A stretch of DNA of 64,000 nt from Arthrobacter sp. Leaf141 (GCF_001424565.1 NZ_LMOL01000045.1:183463-247462), one strand, 5' to 3'. Positions 33,877 through 43,495 are shown, counted from the first letter of the stretch. Notes: a model not told the origin generated them from the letters alone. Numbers and translations: made by a program.

Positions 33877-34620
33877 ATGAAGCGCAGCTGGGAGGGCGCC
33901 GTCCTCAAAGTCTTCGGGGCCAAGGATTTTTCCTTGGCCGTGACGGGCCGCGAGCAGATCGGCCCGCAGTTTATGCGGATCCACGTGGACGGCGGTTCGC
34001 TGCTGGCTGACTGCGGCGTCCATCCCACCATGTGGATCCGGCTGTGGTTCGACGACAACGGCAAACCGCACCAGCGCGCCTTCACCCTGGTCAACCCGGA
34101 TGCCGCGGCCGGGACCTTCAGCCTGGACTTCGCCCTCCACGAGGGCCGGGCCGCCGACTGGGCGCGGGCCGTAAAGGCCGGGGAAACCATCGAGGCCACC
34201 GTCCAGGGCAGCAAATTCGACCTCCCGGACCCGGCGCCCACGGCCGCGGTGCTGGTGGGCGATCCCGCCTCAATCCCGGCCATCAACTCACTGCTAACGG
34301 TCCTCGGCGACATACCTGCCACCATCTGGCTCGAATACAGCCACCACCCGGACCGTTCCCTGCCGGTACATGCCAGGGCCAGGGATACGGTGTCCTGGGT
34401 GCCGCGCCAGGACGGCGGCGACCGGCTGGTTGGCGAGGTCTGCGCTGCGTTGACCGCCCGCGCCGAAGCGACCGGCGCGGGCATGGATACCGGCTATTAC
34501 TGGCTCGCTGCCGAGGCCGCCAGCACCCGCGCCATCACCAGGCACCTGCGGAAAACCCTGGGCGTGGACAAACGCCGGATCAACGCGTTGGGCTACTGGC
34601 GGTCCGGCGAAGCTTCCTGA
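33877..34620 (+). CDS. Siderophore-interacting protein (flavin-dependent ferric-siderophore reductase)
   Basis: 247 residues. ViuB-like: an FAD-binding barrel with QRAFTLVNPDAAAGTFSLDFALH, the flavin-binding arginine motif, and a C-terminal NAD(P)H domain with AVLVGDPASIPAI and YYWLAAEAASTRAITRHLR. It releases iron from imported siderophores by reduction. AGAAGGAG precedes the ATG at 33877. Control by the iron box upstream is likely. It converges on the phosphoketolase gene. Confidence 0.9.
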   Translation: MKRSWEGAVLKVFGAKDFSLAVTGREQIGPQFMRIHVDGGSLLADCGVHPTMWIRLWFDDNGKPHQRAFTLVNPDAAAGTFSLDFALHEGRAADWARAVKAGETIEATVQGSKFDLPDPAPTAAVLVGDPASIPAINSLLTVLGDIPATIWLEYSHHPDRSLPVHARARDTVSWVPRQDGGDRLVGEVCAALTARAEATGAGMDTGYYWLAAEAASTRAITRHLRKTLGVDKRRINALGYWRSGEAS

Positions 34621-34660
34621 CCCGCCGGCGGCGCGGCCCCGCCGTCGGGCGCCCTCCTGC

Positions 34661-37057
34661 CTACGCCCCGCCGAGGGTCCAGCCGGTAATTTCCTCCGGA
34701 TCCTCACCGTACGTGCGGGTGTGCTCGAAGGCCTTGTTTTTGCGGTCCAACAGGTCCTGGCGCAGGATCGAGTGCCGCGCCGCCAGTCCCGGCACGCGGT
34801 CGATCGCGTCGATGGCAAGCTGGAACCTGTCGATCCCGTTGAGCATGGCCATGTCGAACGGCGTGGTGGTGGTCCCCTCTTCCTTGTAGCCCCGCACGTG
34901 CAGGCCCTCCTGGTTCGTCCGGCGGTAAGCCAGCCGGTGAATCAGCGCAGGGTAGCCGTGATAGGCGAAAATGATGGGCTTGTCCGTGGTGAAGATGCCA
35001 TCGAAGTCCTTGGCGGGCAACCCGTGCGGGTGCTCGGATTCGTCCTGGAGCCGCATCAGGTCCACCACGTTCACCACCCGCACCTTGAGTCCAGGGGCTC
35101 CCAGCCTGAGCAGTTCCGCCGCCGCGACGGTTTCCACCGTGGGCACATCGCCGGCGCAGGCCATCACGACGTCGGGCTCCTCTCCGGGGACTTCCGAGCC
35201 GGCGAACGTCCAGATTCCCAGGCCGCGGCGGCAATGGTTGGCGGCGTCGGCCGGGCCAAGCCAGGTGGGTGACGGCTGTTTGCCGCTGACCACGATGTTC
35301 ACATAATCCGTGGAAGCCAGGCAGTGCTCCATCACGGAGAGCAGCGTGTTGGCATCCGGCGGCAGGTAGGCACGGATCACCTCCGCCTTCTTGTTCACCG
35401 CGTGGTCTATGAAGCCCGGGTCCTGGTGGGAAAAACCGTTATGGTCCTGCTGCCACACGTGGGAGGACAGCAGGTAGTTCAGGGAGGCAATGGGCTGGCG
35501 CCACGGCAGCGTCCGGTGCACCTTCAACCACTTGGCATGCTGGTTGAACATGGAGTCGACAATGTGGATGAACGCCTCGTAGCAGCTGAACACGCCGTGC
35601 CGCCCGGTCAGCAGGTAGCCTTCCAGCCAGCCCTGGCAGAGGTGCTCGCTGAGCACCTCCAGGACCCTGCCGGAACGCGCCAGGTTCTGGTCGACGTCCT
35701 CAATCCGGTACTGCCAGACCTTGTCGGTGACCTCATAGACGTCCTGGAGGCGGTTCGAGGCCGTCTCATCCGGGCCGAAAAGCCGGAAGTTTTCCATGTT
35801 CAGTGCGATCACGTCCCGCATCCACGAACCCAGCGTGATCATGGGGCTGACGCGTTCCGTTCCGGGCCGGGCCACCTCGACGGCGTGGTCCCGGTAGGCG
35901 GGCAACAAAAGGTCCCTGCGGAGCAAGCCGCCGTTGGCATGCGGTGTGGCGCTCATCCGGAAATCCCCTGCGGGGGCAGCCTCGGCGACGTCGGCACGCA
36001 GCCTCCCGTCGGCGTCGAACAGTTCCTCCGGCCGGTACGACTGCAGCCACTGCTCCAGCATCTTCAGGTGCCCGGCGTTGGTCCGCACCTCCGAGAGTGG
36101 CACCTGGTGGCTGCGCCAGGTCCCTTCCACCTGCAGTCCGTCCACAACCCGCGGACCGGTCCAGCCCTTCGGTGAGCGCAGCACAATCATGGGCCAGCGG
36201 GGTGCCGGGTCCTGCCCGGCACCGTCCGCTCCGGCGGGGCCGGCGGGGTTCCGGCGCCGGTCCTGGATGGCTCGGATGTCCGCCATGCAGGCGTCCAGTG
36301 CCTGCGCGAAGTCCTGGTGGGCCTGTTCCGTGGCGTCCGGATCCGCCACCGTGACGAAATACGGTTCGTGGCCGTAGCCGCGGAGCAGCTGGTCAAGCTG
36401 CTGTTCGGGCATCCGGGCCAGGATGGTGGGGTTGGCAATCTTGTAGCCGTTCAGGTGCAGGATGGGCAGCACTGCCCCGTCCGCGACGGGGTCCAGGAAG
36501 TTGTGCGAGTGCCAGCTCGCGGCGAGTGGTCCGGTCTCCGCCTCGCCGTCCCCGATCACCACGGCCGTCACCAGCTGGGGGTTGTCGAACACGGTCCCGT
36601 AAGCATGGGCCAGCGAGTACCCCAGCTCGCCGCCTTCATTAATGGAACCGGGAGTTTCCGGCGCCGCGTGGCTGGGGATGCCGCCGGGGTAGGAGAACTG
36701 CCGGAACAGTTCGGCCATACCGTCAGCATCGTTCCCCACGTGGGAGTAGATCTCCGAGTAGGTCCCCTCCAGCCAGGAGTTGGCGACGACGGCGGGACCG
36801 CCATGTCCCGGACCGGCAACAAAGAGCATCTCGGCGGCTTCACGCCGGATGACGCGGTTCAGGTGGGTATAAACAAAGTTCAGCCCGGGGGTGGTGCCCC
36901 AGTGTCCCAGCAGCCTGGCTTTGGTGTGCCCCGGTTGGAGCGGTTCGCGCAGAAGGGGGTTGCTTCGCAGGTAGATCTGGCCCACGGACAGGTAATTCGC
37001 CGCCCGCCACCATCTGTCCAGGAGGTCCAGTTCGTTCGGTCCCATGCTGCCGGCCAT
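34661..37057 (-). CDS. xfp: Xylulose-5-phosphate/fructose-6-phosphate phosphoketolase
   Basis: 798 residues from the ATG at 37057, preceded by GGAAGGA. A thiamine-diphosphate enzyme splitting sugar phosphates to acetyl phosphate and a shorter aldose phosphate. Visible: RRAANYLSVGQIYL, LGHWGTTPGLNFVYTHLNR, the TPP-binding GDGEAETGPLAASWHS and YDEAFIH-type region (SCYEAFIHIVDSM), then HNGFSHQDPGFIDH. A 47-residue upstream extension is rejected. No acetate kinase or phosphotransacetylase gene is near. Confidence 0.95.
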   Translation of the reverse strand: MAGSMGPNELDLLDRWWRAANYLSVGQIYLRSNPLLREPLQPGHTKARLLGHWGTTPGLNFVYTHLNRVIRREAAEMLFVAGPGHGGPAVVANSWLEGTYSEIYSHVGNDADGMAELFRQFSYPGGIPSHAAPETPGSINEGGELGYSLAHAYGTVFDNPQLVTAVVIGDGEAETGPLAASWHSHNFLDPVADGAVLPILHLNGYKIANPTILARMPEQQLDQLLRGYGHEPYFVTVADPDATEQAHQDFAQALDACMADIRAIQDRRRNPAGPAGADGAGQDPAPRWPMIVLRSPKGWTGPRVVDGLQVEGTWRSHQVPLSEVRTNAGHLKMLEQWLQSYRPEELFDADGRLRADVAEAAPAGDFRMSATPHANGGLLRRDLLLPAYRDHAVEVARPGTERVSPMITLGSWMRDVIALNMENFRLFGPDETASNRLQDVYEVTDKVWQYRIEDVDQNLARSGRVLEVLSEHLCQGWLEGYLLTGRHGVFSCYEAFIHIVDSMFNQHAKWLKVHRTLPWRQPIASLNYLLSSHVWQQDHNGFSHQDPGFIDHAVNKKAEVIRAYLPPDANTLLSVMEHCLASTDYVNIVVSGKQPSPTWLGPADAANHCRRGLGIWTFAGSEVPGEEPDVVMACAGDVPTVETVAAAELLRLGAPGLKVRVVNVVDLMRLQDESEHPHGLPAKDFDGIFTTDKPIIFAYHGYPALIHRLAYRRTNQEGLHVRGYKEEGTTTTPFDMAMLNGIDRFQLAIDAIDRVPGLAARHSILRQDLLDRKNKAFEHTRTYGEDPEEITGWTLGGA

Positions 37058-37178
37058 GATGGTCCTTCCGTCGATGGCGCCGCCCTGGGACGGCATTACC
37101 ACCCATCGCACCAGATGGGGAAACCTGGTGCAACCCTGCTTGCCTGCCCGGCACTGCCAACGGGTAGTCTTTGGTTCA

Positions 37179-37778
37179 ATGTTCACGTTGACCATCAACC
37201 AAACGGATAGCCGGCGCGACGGCGACCGCGTCCCTCAGCTGTTGAAGGACCTGCGGCACATCCCCGCGCGCCTGGATTTCGACAGGTCCGTGGAAGATGA
37301 AGTCCAAGGCATTGTGGACTGCCCGCACCAGGCAGTGGAAGCAGCCCTGGTGGCCCTGCGTTGCGGCTCCTGGTTCGTGGGGATCGGGGTGGGGCCGGTG
37401 AACGAGCCGCTGCCCAACCAGATCAAGGACGCCTCCGGGCATGGCCTGGTTTATGCCCGGCGGGCCGTGGACCGGCTCCGGAACGGCAAGGAACGGGTGC
37501 CTGTTGCGGTGGAGGGCCCGGTGGCGGACATTGCGCACGACGCCGAAGCCGTACTGCGCCTGCTGGGCCTGATAGTCCGGGACCGGTCAGGGGCCGAGTG
37601 GCGGGTGCTGGACCTGCTCACACCAGGGGTCCGTGGCCAGCAAAAAGCTGTGGCCCAGGCGCTGGGCATCACCACGCAGGCCGTCAGCAAGGCGGTGGCG
37701 CGGGCGCAGTGGAACGAGGAGCACGCCGCCAGGCCTGCCGCTGCCCGGCTGTTGGCGTTAATCCTCGAAGCCAGGTAG
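37179..37778 (+). CDS. SatD-like protein with C-terminal helix-turn-helix
   Basis: 199 residues from the ATG at 37179. The body (SVEDEVQGIVDCPHQAVEAALVAL, WFVGIGVGPV, GHGLVYARRAVDRL) resembles SatD-family proteins, whose fold recalls a nucleotide cyclase-like domain. Residues 165-185 (QKAVAQALGITTQAVSKAVARA) read as a helix-turn-helix. TAGTCT lies eight bases before the ATG. Divergent from the phosphoketolase; it may regulate it, but that is inference. Confidence 0.65.
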   Translation: MFTLTINQTDSRRDGDRVPQLLKDLRHIPARLDFDRSVEDEVQGIVDCPHQAVEAALVALRCGSWFVGIGVGPVNEPLPNQIKDASGHGLVYARRAVDRLRNGKERVPVAVEGPVADIAHDAEAVLRLLGLIVRDRSGAEWRVLDLLTPGVRGQQKAVAQALGITTQAVSKAVARAQWNEEHAARPAAARLLALILEAR

Positions 37779-37828
37779 CCGGCGCCGGCTGCTTTGTGTT
37801 CCGCGGGCCGGCTGGGCGTTGTCAGGTG

Positions 37829-38413
37829 CTAGCTGCCTGCGGTGGCCAGAACCGGTTCGCCGTTGAAGAATTCCAGTTCCCAGCCGTGGACGGCGTGGTG
37901 GTGGGCCAGGTTGAGTGCGGCGTTGTCCACGCTGGCGAGGGTCCGGCCGGTGGCCCGCCCCAGGCTGACGCGGAGCAGGGTGCCGTGCGTGACCACCAGG
38001 ACGCGCTGGCCGCGGAATTCGTCGGCCAGGGCTTCGAGGGCTGCCAGGCCGCGGGTGGCCGCTTCGTCTTCGCTCTCGGCTCCCCGGAACCCGCCGGGAA
38101 TGCGGAGCGCCTCAAGTTCAGGACCCGCCTGCATGCCCTCCGCGGGGCCGAAGCTGCGCTCGGTCAGTTCGGGGACGCGCCGCGACACGGTCAGCCCCAG
38201 CCCCGCGGCAATCAGGTCGGCGGTTTCCGCCGCGCGGCTCAGCGGCGAGGACACAACGGCGTCCCATTCGTAGGGTGCCAGGACGGCTGCGGCGTCGCGC
38301 GCCTGTCCGCGGCCCACGTCGTTGAGCGGGATGTCGGTGGCACCCTGCAGCCTGCGTTCGGCGTTCCAGTCGGTCTGGCCGTGGCGGACCAGGGCGAAAG
38401 TGGTGAGGCTCAT
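37829..38413 (-). CDS. Histidine phosphatase family protein
   Basis: 194 residues. Phosphoglycerate-mutase-like: FALVRHGQTDWNAERRLQG with phosphoacceptor His11, LSRAAETADLIAAGL, PELTERSFG with the acid-base Glu, and VVTHGTLLR with the second catalytic His. Substrate unknown. GGAAGCC precedes the ATG. It follows the small membrane gene by 71 bases, likely in one operon with the HAD phosphatase. Confidence 0.9.
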   Translation of the reverse strand: MSLTTFALVRHGQTDWNAERRLQGATDIPLNDVGRGQARDAAAVLAPYEWDAVVSSPLSRAAETADLIAAGLGLTVSRRVPELTERSFGPAEGMQAGPELEALRIPGGFRGAESEDEAATRGLAALEALADEFRGQRVLVVTHGTLLRVSLGRATGRTLASVDNAALNLAHHHAVHGWELEFFNGEPVLATAGS

Positions 38414-38484
38414 GGCTTCCATTCTGCCTTGCGGGGCGGCCCGGACGGGAACCGGCCCTTTGGAACCGGCGTTCCCTGGCTTGT

Positions 38485-38871
38485 TCAGTTGAGGGCCAGG
38501 ACCAGGAACAGCACTGCCAGGACCAAGGCCAGCGGAGTCATGACCAAGCGCTCCGGCTTGCTCCGCGAGATGGCGTTCATGGCAACCCCCAGGGCGAAGT
38601 AGCCCGTCAGCACCCAGACGGCGACGGACGTCAGGGTCCTGCCGCCGGGCACCGGCAGCAGGCCGGCATGGCCCAGCGCCAGCCAGCCGAAAACAAAATA
38701 GAGCAGGATCGAGACGGCGCTTCCGGCCTTCAGTTTTGCGGGCAGGACCTTGTGCTGGCCGCCCCACGCAAACCGGCCCACGGGCGCGCCGGCGATGAGG
38801 GCAACCTGGAAGACAGCGAGTCCGGCAAGCAGGACGCAGGCGGCCAGCGCCGCCGTCTGGACCACTGTCAT
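38485..38871 (-). CDS. Small integral membrane protein of unknown function
   Basis: 128 residues with four predicted membrane helices (about 5-26, 50-68, 80-100, 108-128). The loop GGQHKVLPAKLKAGSAVS between helices 1 and 2 is the most distinctive part. It starts 12 bases after the HAD phosphatase stop, so is co-transcribed. No function is known to me. Confidence 0.75.
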   Translation of the reverse strand: MTVVQTAALAACVLLAGLAVFQVALIAGAPVGRFAWGGQHKVLPAKLKAGSAVSILLYFVFGWLALGHAGLLPVPGGRTLTSVAVWVLTGYFALGVAMNAISRSKPERLVMTPLALVLAVLFLVLALN

Positions 38872-38883
38872 CCCGGTGTGGCG

Positions 38884-39741
38884 CTAAAGGAGGCTGTGGA
38901 GCACACGGGCGGCGCCGTCGTCGTGCACGGAAAGGGTGACCTCGTCCGCAGCGGCGAGAACTTCCTCCGGCGCCTGCCCCATGGCCACGCCGCGGCCGGC
39001 CCACGTGAGCATCTCGATGTCGTTCCGGCCATCACCGATGGCGACCGTCTGCTCCGGCCCGATGTCCAGCCGGGTGCGCAGGTTTTCCAGCGCGCTGGCC
39101 TTGGTGACGCCGGCGGCGGCGATGTCCAGCCAGGCAGTCCAGCCCACGGAGTAGGTGACGCCGGCGAGGCCGATGTGGCGGATGGCCTCGTTGAACTCCT
39201 CGGGGGTGTTGTCCGTGCTGAACACCACCACGCGGACGGCCGTGGCAGCAAGCATGGTCTGGAAGTCGACGCCCACGGCCTCAACACCAAAACTGGCGTC
39301 CTGGAACCGCTCGGTGGAGAGGAAGTTGCCGTCCTCGTCCTCCAGCGCGTACTTGGCTGCCGGAAGCCGCTCGCGGAGGGCGCGGAGTGCGGGAGCGGGG
39401 TTGAACGTGGCTTTGTGGATGATCTCGTAGCCCTTGTCCAGCTCCGGGTGCAGCCGGAGGGTCACGCCGCCGTTGCAGCAGACAGCGTAGCCGTGTTCGA
39501 TGCCGATCAGCTCGATGATGGGCAGCGTGGCGTTCAGGGACCGGCCGGTGGCAATCATCACTTCGTGGCCTGCGGCCACCACGGCCTGGGCTGCGTTGCG
39601 GACGGCCGGGGACATGTGCCCGTCGTGGTTGACCAGGGTGCCGTCCACGTCCAGGGCCACCATCAGCCGGGTGTCGTTGTTGTTGGGGTTCTCTCGCCGG
39701 TCATCGTTGCCGGCGACTGAGGATTCAGTCAGCGTTGTCAT
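38884..39741 (-). CDS. Cof-type HAD phosphatase
   Basis: 285 residues from the ATG at 39741. HAD superfamily: motif I ALDVDGTLVNHDG, motif II IATGRS, motif IV GDGRNDIEML, with a C2B cap in between. Probably dephosphorylates sugar phosphates or flavin precursors. No Shine-Dalgarno sequence is seen before this ATG; a start further upstream would add a cysteine-rich leader that looks non-coding. First gene of a run with the membrane protein and histidine phosphatase. Confidence 0.88.
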   Translation of the reverse strand: MTTLTESSVAGNDDRRENPNNNDTRLMVALDVDGTLVNHDGHMSPAVRNAAQAVVAAGHEVMIATGRSLNATLPIIELIGIEHGYAVCCNGGVTLRLHPELDKGYEIIHKATFNPAPALRALRERLPAAKYALEDEDGNFLSTERFQDASFGVEAVGVDFQTMLAATAVRVVVFSTDNTPEEFNEAIRHIGLAGVTYSVGWTAWLDIAAAGVTKASALENLRTRLDIGPEQTVAIGDGRNDIEMLTWAGRGVAMGQAPEEVLAAADEVTLSVHDDGAARVLHSLL

Positions 39742-39840
39742 TGAACAAGTGAAGCAGACGCCCGGCATGGCCGCTAGGACGCGCGCCACAGCTTTGTTGA
39801 ACGTCCGGTTAATATTCACAGGTTGTCCCCGGTGTGGGTA

Positions 39841-41526
39841 TTAACCCTGGCGGCCCCGGCCCGGGACGGCGGCGATCAGCTCCCGGGTGTACTCATGTGC
39901 GGGACGCTCCAGCACCACCCCGGCGGGTCCCTCCTCCAGCAGTTCCCCGCCCCGCATCACGGCCACGCGGTCCGAAATCTGCTGGACCACGGCGAGGTCG
40001 TGCGAGATAAAGAGGTAGCTCAGGCCGTCCTTGGCCTGCAGTTCGGCGAGGAGCGCCAGTATCTGGGCCTGTACCGACACGTCGAGTGCCGACACCGCTT
40101 CGTCCAGCACCACCAGGTCGGGCCGGAGCGCCAGCGCCCGGGCAATGGCCACCCGCTGCCGCTGTCCGCCGGACAGTTCGACAGGCTGCCGGGCACCATA
40201 AGTCGCCGGTAGGTGCACTGCCTCCAGCAGCGAGGCAACACGTGCCCGCCGGTCCGCCGTGGTGCCTTCCCCGAACGCCCGGAGCGGTTCACCCACGCTG
40301 TCCGCGACGCTGAAACGCGGGTCCAGGGAAGCGTAGGGGCTCTGGAAAACCACCTGGAAACGCCGCCGCAGCTGGCGCAGCTGTTCGCCCCTGGCAGCGG
40401 CGAGGTCCACCCCGTCAAAGTGCACCGAGCCGGAGGTTGGCCGGTCCAGCCGGAGGAGCAGCCGTGCCACGGTGCTTTTTCCCGACCCACTCTCCCCCAC
40501 CAGCGCCAGCGTCTCGCGCCGGCCAATCTGGAGCGAAACGTTGTTCACGGCCGTCAGGGTTTTGGGTCCCTTGGCGGTGCGGGGCAGGTGGAAGAGCTTA
40601 AGCAGGTCCGTGGCCACCACCAGCGGCTCCGCAGCAGCGGCAGCAGCACGGGGCAGGCCGGCGGGATCGGACAAGGCGCCGGGCACATCGGTGCTAACGC
40701 CACCGGCAACCGCCGGCCGCAGCCGTCGCGGGTTCAGCCCGGGCGCAGCCGCAATCAACTGGCGGGTGTAGGCGTGCTGCGGGTTGCCCAGGACGTTGGC
40801 CACCGGGCCGTGTTCAACGATGTCGCCGCTGCGCATCACGATGATCCGGTCGGCCCGGTCCGCGGCCACCCCAAGGTCGTGGGTGATCAGCAGGACGGCG
40901 GTTCCGCGTTCAGCGGTGAGGGCCGAGATGTTGTCCAGGATCTGCCGCTGCACCGTCACGTCCAGGGCGCTGGTTGGTTCGTCCGCAATCACCAGCCGCG
41001 GCGAGGCGGCGAGCGCCGTGGCAATCAGCACCCGCTGGCGCATCCCGCCGGAAAACTGGTGCGGAAACTGCCGGGCCCGCGTTTCCGGGTCCGGGATGCC
41101 GCTTTCGGCCAGCAGCCGCACGGCACTTTGCCGGGCCACCTTCCGCGGCTCCAGCCGGTGGATGGTGAGCGCCTCGGCCACCTGGACTCCTACGCGCTGC
41201 AAGGGGTCCAGGGCAGCTGTGGGATCCTGCGGGATCAGGCCGATCTCCTTGCCCCGTACCCCCTGCCATTCCTTCCGGGTGAGCTTTGCCAGGTCGGCGC
41301 CGGCAAACACCACGGAGCCGGCGTCAGTGCTGGCGTTGGCGGGCAGCAGGTTGATGATGGCGTGCGCGGTGGTGGTTTTGCCGGAGCCGGATTCGCCCAC
41401 AATCGCCACAACCTCGCCGGCGTGGACCTCGAAGCTGGCACCATGGACCGCTTCGGTGGTTTCCCCGTTGACGCGGTAGCTGACGCGCAGGTCCTCGACT
41501 TTAAGCAACGGCTGGGTGCCGGTCAT
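39841..41526 (-). CDS. ABC transporter ATP-binding protein, two fused NBDs (Dpp/Opp type)
   Basis: 561 residues. NBD1 (about 1-265): Walker A GESGSGKTT, signature FSGGMRQRV, Walker B LVIADEPTSALD. NBD2 (about 300-561): GESGSGKST, LSGGQRQRVAIARAL, LVVLDEAVSALD. Each half ends with the LLEEGPAGVVLERPAHEYTREL-type tail of peptide/nickel ATPases, so it replaces separate DppD and DppF. It powers the two permeases. Last gene of the riboswitch operon; overlaps the permease by four bases. An AAGGA precedes the ATG. Confidence 0.93.
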   Translation of the reverse strand: MTGTQPLLKVEDLRVSYRVNGETTEAVHGASFEVHAGEVVAIVGESGSGKTTTAHAIINLLPANASTDAGSVVFAGADLAKLTRKEWQGVRGKEIGLIPQDPTAALDPLQRVGVQVAEALTIHRLEPRKVARQSAVRLLAESGIPDPETRARQFPHQFSGGMRQRVLIATALAASPRLVIADEPTSALDVTVQRQILDNISALTAERGTAVLLITHDLGVAADRADRIIVMRSGDIVEHGPVANVLGNPQHAYTRQLIAAAPGLNPRRLRPAVAGGVSTDVPGALSDPAGLPRAAAAAAEPLVVATDLLKLFHLPRTAKGPKTLTAVNNVSLQIGRRETLALVGESGSGKSTVARLLLRLDRPTSGSVHFDGVDLAAARGEQLRQLRRRFQVVFQSPYASLDPRFSVADSVGEPLRAFGEGTTADRRARVASLLEAVHLPATYGARQPVELSGGQRQRVAIARALALRPDLVVLDEAVSALDVSVQAQILALLAELQAKDGLSYLFISHDLAVVQQISDRVAVMRGGELLEEGPAGVVLERPAHEYTRELIAAVPGRGRQG

Positions 41527-42539
41527 GTCCGGTTCCTTTCGGGGTTGGCGAATGCGTGCGATAAGCGGTTGGTGGCCAGCACGACGGCGGCAATCACCAC
41601 GCCCGGCAGCGTCACCAGCCACCAGGCGGCCACAAGGTAGTCCCGCCCGCCGGCCACGAGGGATCCCCATTCGGCCGACGGGGGCGGGGCGCCGAAGCCC
41701 AGGAAGCTCAGCGAGGAGATGGACAGCACCGCCATACCGAATTCGAGGGCCGAGAGTGCCAGGACCGGGCCGGCGGCGTTGGGCAGCACGTGCCGGAGCA
41801 GGATGGTGTGCCAGCGGACGCCGGCGGAGCGCGCCGCTTCGACGTATACGGCGGTCCCCACCCGCAGGGCCTCCGCCCGCATGATCCGGGCGAAGTTCGC
41901 AACACTTGCCACCCCCACGGCGATGGCAATGTTCACCGTGCCGAACCCGAGCACGGTGATGAGCGCCAGGGAGAGCAGCAGGCTGGGGATGGCGAGCAGG
42001 ACGTCCATGACCCGCATGATCGCGTCATCTACCCAGCCGCGCAGCGAGCCGGCCAGCAGCCCCAGGAGGGAGCCTGCCACCAGGCCCACCCCAACGGCGA
42101 CGGCCGTCGCCGCGAGCGAAGTGGCGGCTCCGTGCACCACCCGCGAGTAAAGGTCGCGGCCCAGGCTGTCGGTGCCGAACCAGTGGGCGGCTGATGGCGG
42201 TTGCAGCCGGTCGGTCGGAACCCCGGTGTCCGGCGGCCAGGACGAGAAAGCCCCGGGCACCACGGCCCACAAAACCACCACACCAAGGACCAGGCCGGCC
42301 AGCACCAGGCCGGGGGCACGGCCCAGCCTGCGGCTGGCGGCGGCCAGGCGCGGGAGCGCTGCGCGCCCGACGCCGGCAGCCCGGCCGGGTGCGCGGCGGC
42401 CGGTTCCGGGCGTTCCCGGCGAAGCCGGGGAGACGTCCGGGGCGGGACCGGAAGCCGTTGGGACTGGACCGGTACCCTCAACTGCAGGGTCCCCGGGACG
42501 GGTCTGTGCCGGACTGGGCCGGACGAGTTGCTGCGGCAT
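41523..42539 (-). CDS. ABC transporter permease (DppC type)
   Basis: 338 residues. A 65-residue proline/alanine-rich N-terminal extension precedes the usual first helix (LGRAPGLVLAGLVLGVVVLWAVV), then RDLYSRVVHGAATSL and the permease core with the EAA-like loop EAARSAGVRWHTILLRHVLPNAAGPV. About six membrane helices. It overlaps the ATPase gene and starts eight bases after the other permease. Partner of the family 5 binding protein. Confidence 0.92.
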   Translation of the reverse strand: MPQQLVRPSPAQTRPGDPAVEGTGPVPTASGPAPDVSPASPGTPGTGRRAPGRAAGVGRAALPRLAAASRRLGRAPGLVLAGLVLGVVVLWAVVPGAFSSWPPDTGVPTDRLQPPSAAHWFGTDSLGRDLYSRVVHGAATSLAATAVAVGVGLVAGSLLGLLAGSLRGWVDDAIMRVMDVLLAIPSLLLSLALITVLGFGTVNIAIAVGVASVANFARIMRAEALRVGTAVYVEAARSAGVRWHTILLRHVLPNAAGPVLALSALEFGMAVLSISSLSFLGFGAPPPSAEWGSLVAGGRDYLVAAWWLVTLPGVVIAAVVLATNRLSHAFANPERNRT

Positions 42540-42547
42540 GGTGCCTC

Positions 42548-43495
42548 CTAAACCGATACCCGGCGGGCGGTGTTGATGCGCGGGTCAACCAGTGGGTAGA
42601 TCAGGTCCACCAGCAGGCTGGTGAGTACAAAGATGGCGGCGGCGAGGACCACAAGGGTCTGCACCACCGGGATGTCCCTGCTGTTGACAGCGGTGACGGT
42701 GAGCCGGCCGATGCCGGCGCGGGAGAAGACGGTTTCACTGACCACGGCGCCCGCCAGCAGGTTGCCCACCAGGATCCCCAGCATGGTCAGGGTGGGGATG
42801 GCGGCGTTCCGGAGGGCGTGACCGAAGTGGATCAGGGCGTCGCTGGCGCCCTTGGCCCGGATCTGTTCGATGTAGGGCTCGCCCAGCGTCCGGTGCAGGC
42901 TGCGGGACAGCAGCTGGGCGATCACGGCGGCGGTGGGAATCGCCAACGTCAGGGCGGGCAGCACCAGGCTCGCCACGCCGTCGTTCCCGATGGCCGGGAA
43001 CAGCCGGAACCGGAAGGAAAAAAACTGCAGGAGCAGCAGCCCAATCCAGAACGTGGGCACGGCGATGCCCAGCGGAGGCAGGGCGGCAAAGGCCTGCCGG
43101 AGCCAGCGGTTCCTGCTGAACGCGGCCCCGATGGCCAGGGCGCTGCCCAGGATGACGGCGAGCGCAAAACCGGCCGCGGCGAGCTTGATTGTTTCGGGCA
43201 GGACCTCCGCCACGGCCGCCGTGGCGGAGACGCCGTTCTTGATGGAAATGCCGAAATCGAGCTGCAGCGCCTTGACCAGCGCAATGAGGTACTGCTCGGG
43301 AAGTGGCCGGTCCAGCCCGTATTCGCTTCGGAGCCGGGCAACCAGCGCGGGGTCAACCGCGTTTTGCTCGTCGCCGCTGGCCATAATGCTGACCGCGTCG
43401 CCGGGCAGGAGGTAGAGGATAAAGAAGGACACGGTGTAGGCCGCCCAGAGCACGAAGGCTCCCTGCAGCAGGCGTCGTCCGATGAAGCGGATCAT
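42548..43495 (-). CDS. ABC transporter permease (DppB type)
   Basis: 315 residues, six membrane helices. Starts MIRFIGRRLLQGAFVLWAAYTVSFFILYLLPGD, a typical DppB N-terminus with the PGD motif. The EAA-like cytosolic loop EPYIEQIRAKGASDALIHFGHALRNAAIPTLTMLG couples to the ATPase. It forms the channel with the adjacent permease. A 13-bp hairpin precedes it, between binding-protein and permease genes. Confidence 0.93.
   Translation of the reverse strand: MIRFIGRRLLQGAFVLWAAYTVSFFILYLLPGDAVSIMASGDEQNAVDPALVARLRSEYGLDRPLPEQYLIALVKALQLDFGISIKNGVSATAAVAEVLPETIKLAAAGFALAVILGSALAIGAAFSRNRWLRQAFAALPPLGIAVPTFWIGLLLLQFFSFRFRLFPAIGNDGVASLVLPALTLAIPTAAVIAQLLSRSLHRTLGEPYIEQIRAKGASDALIHFGHALRNAAIPTLTMLGILVGNLLAGAVVSETVFSRAGIGRLTVTAVNSRDIPVVQTLVVLAAAIFVLTSLLVDLIYPLVDPRINTARRVSV

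Noticed and set aside
37777..37790. AGCCGGCGCCGGCT perfect palindrome at the end of the SatD-like gene
   Set aside because: Such GC-only palindromes arise easily in this base composition; partly coding and lacking a T-tract.
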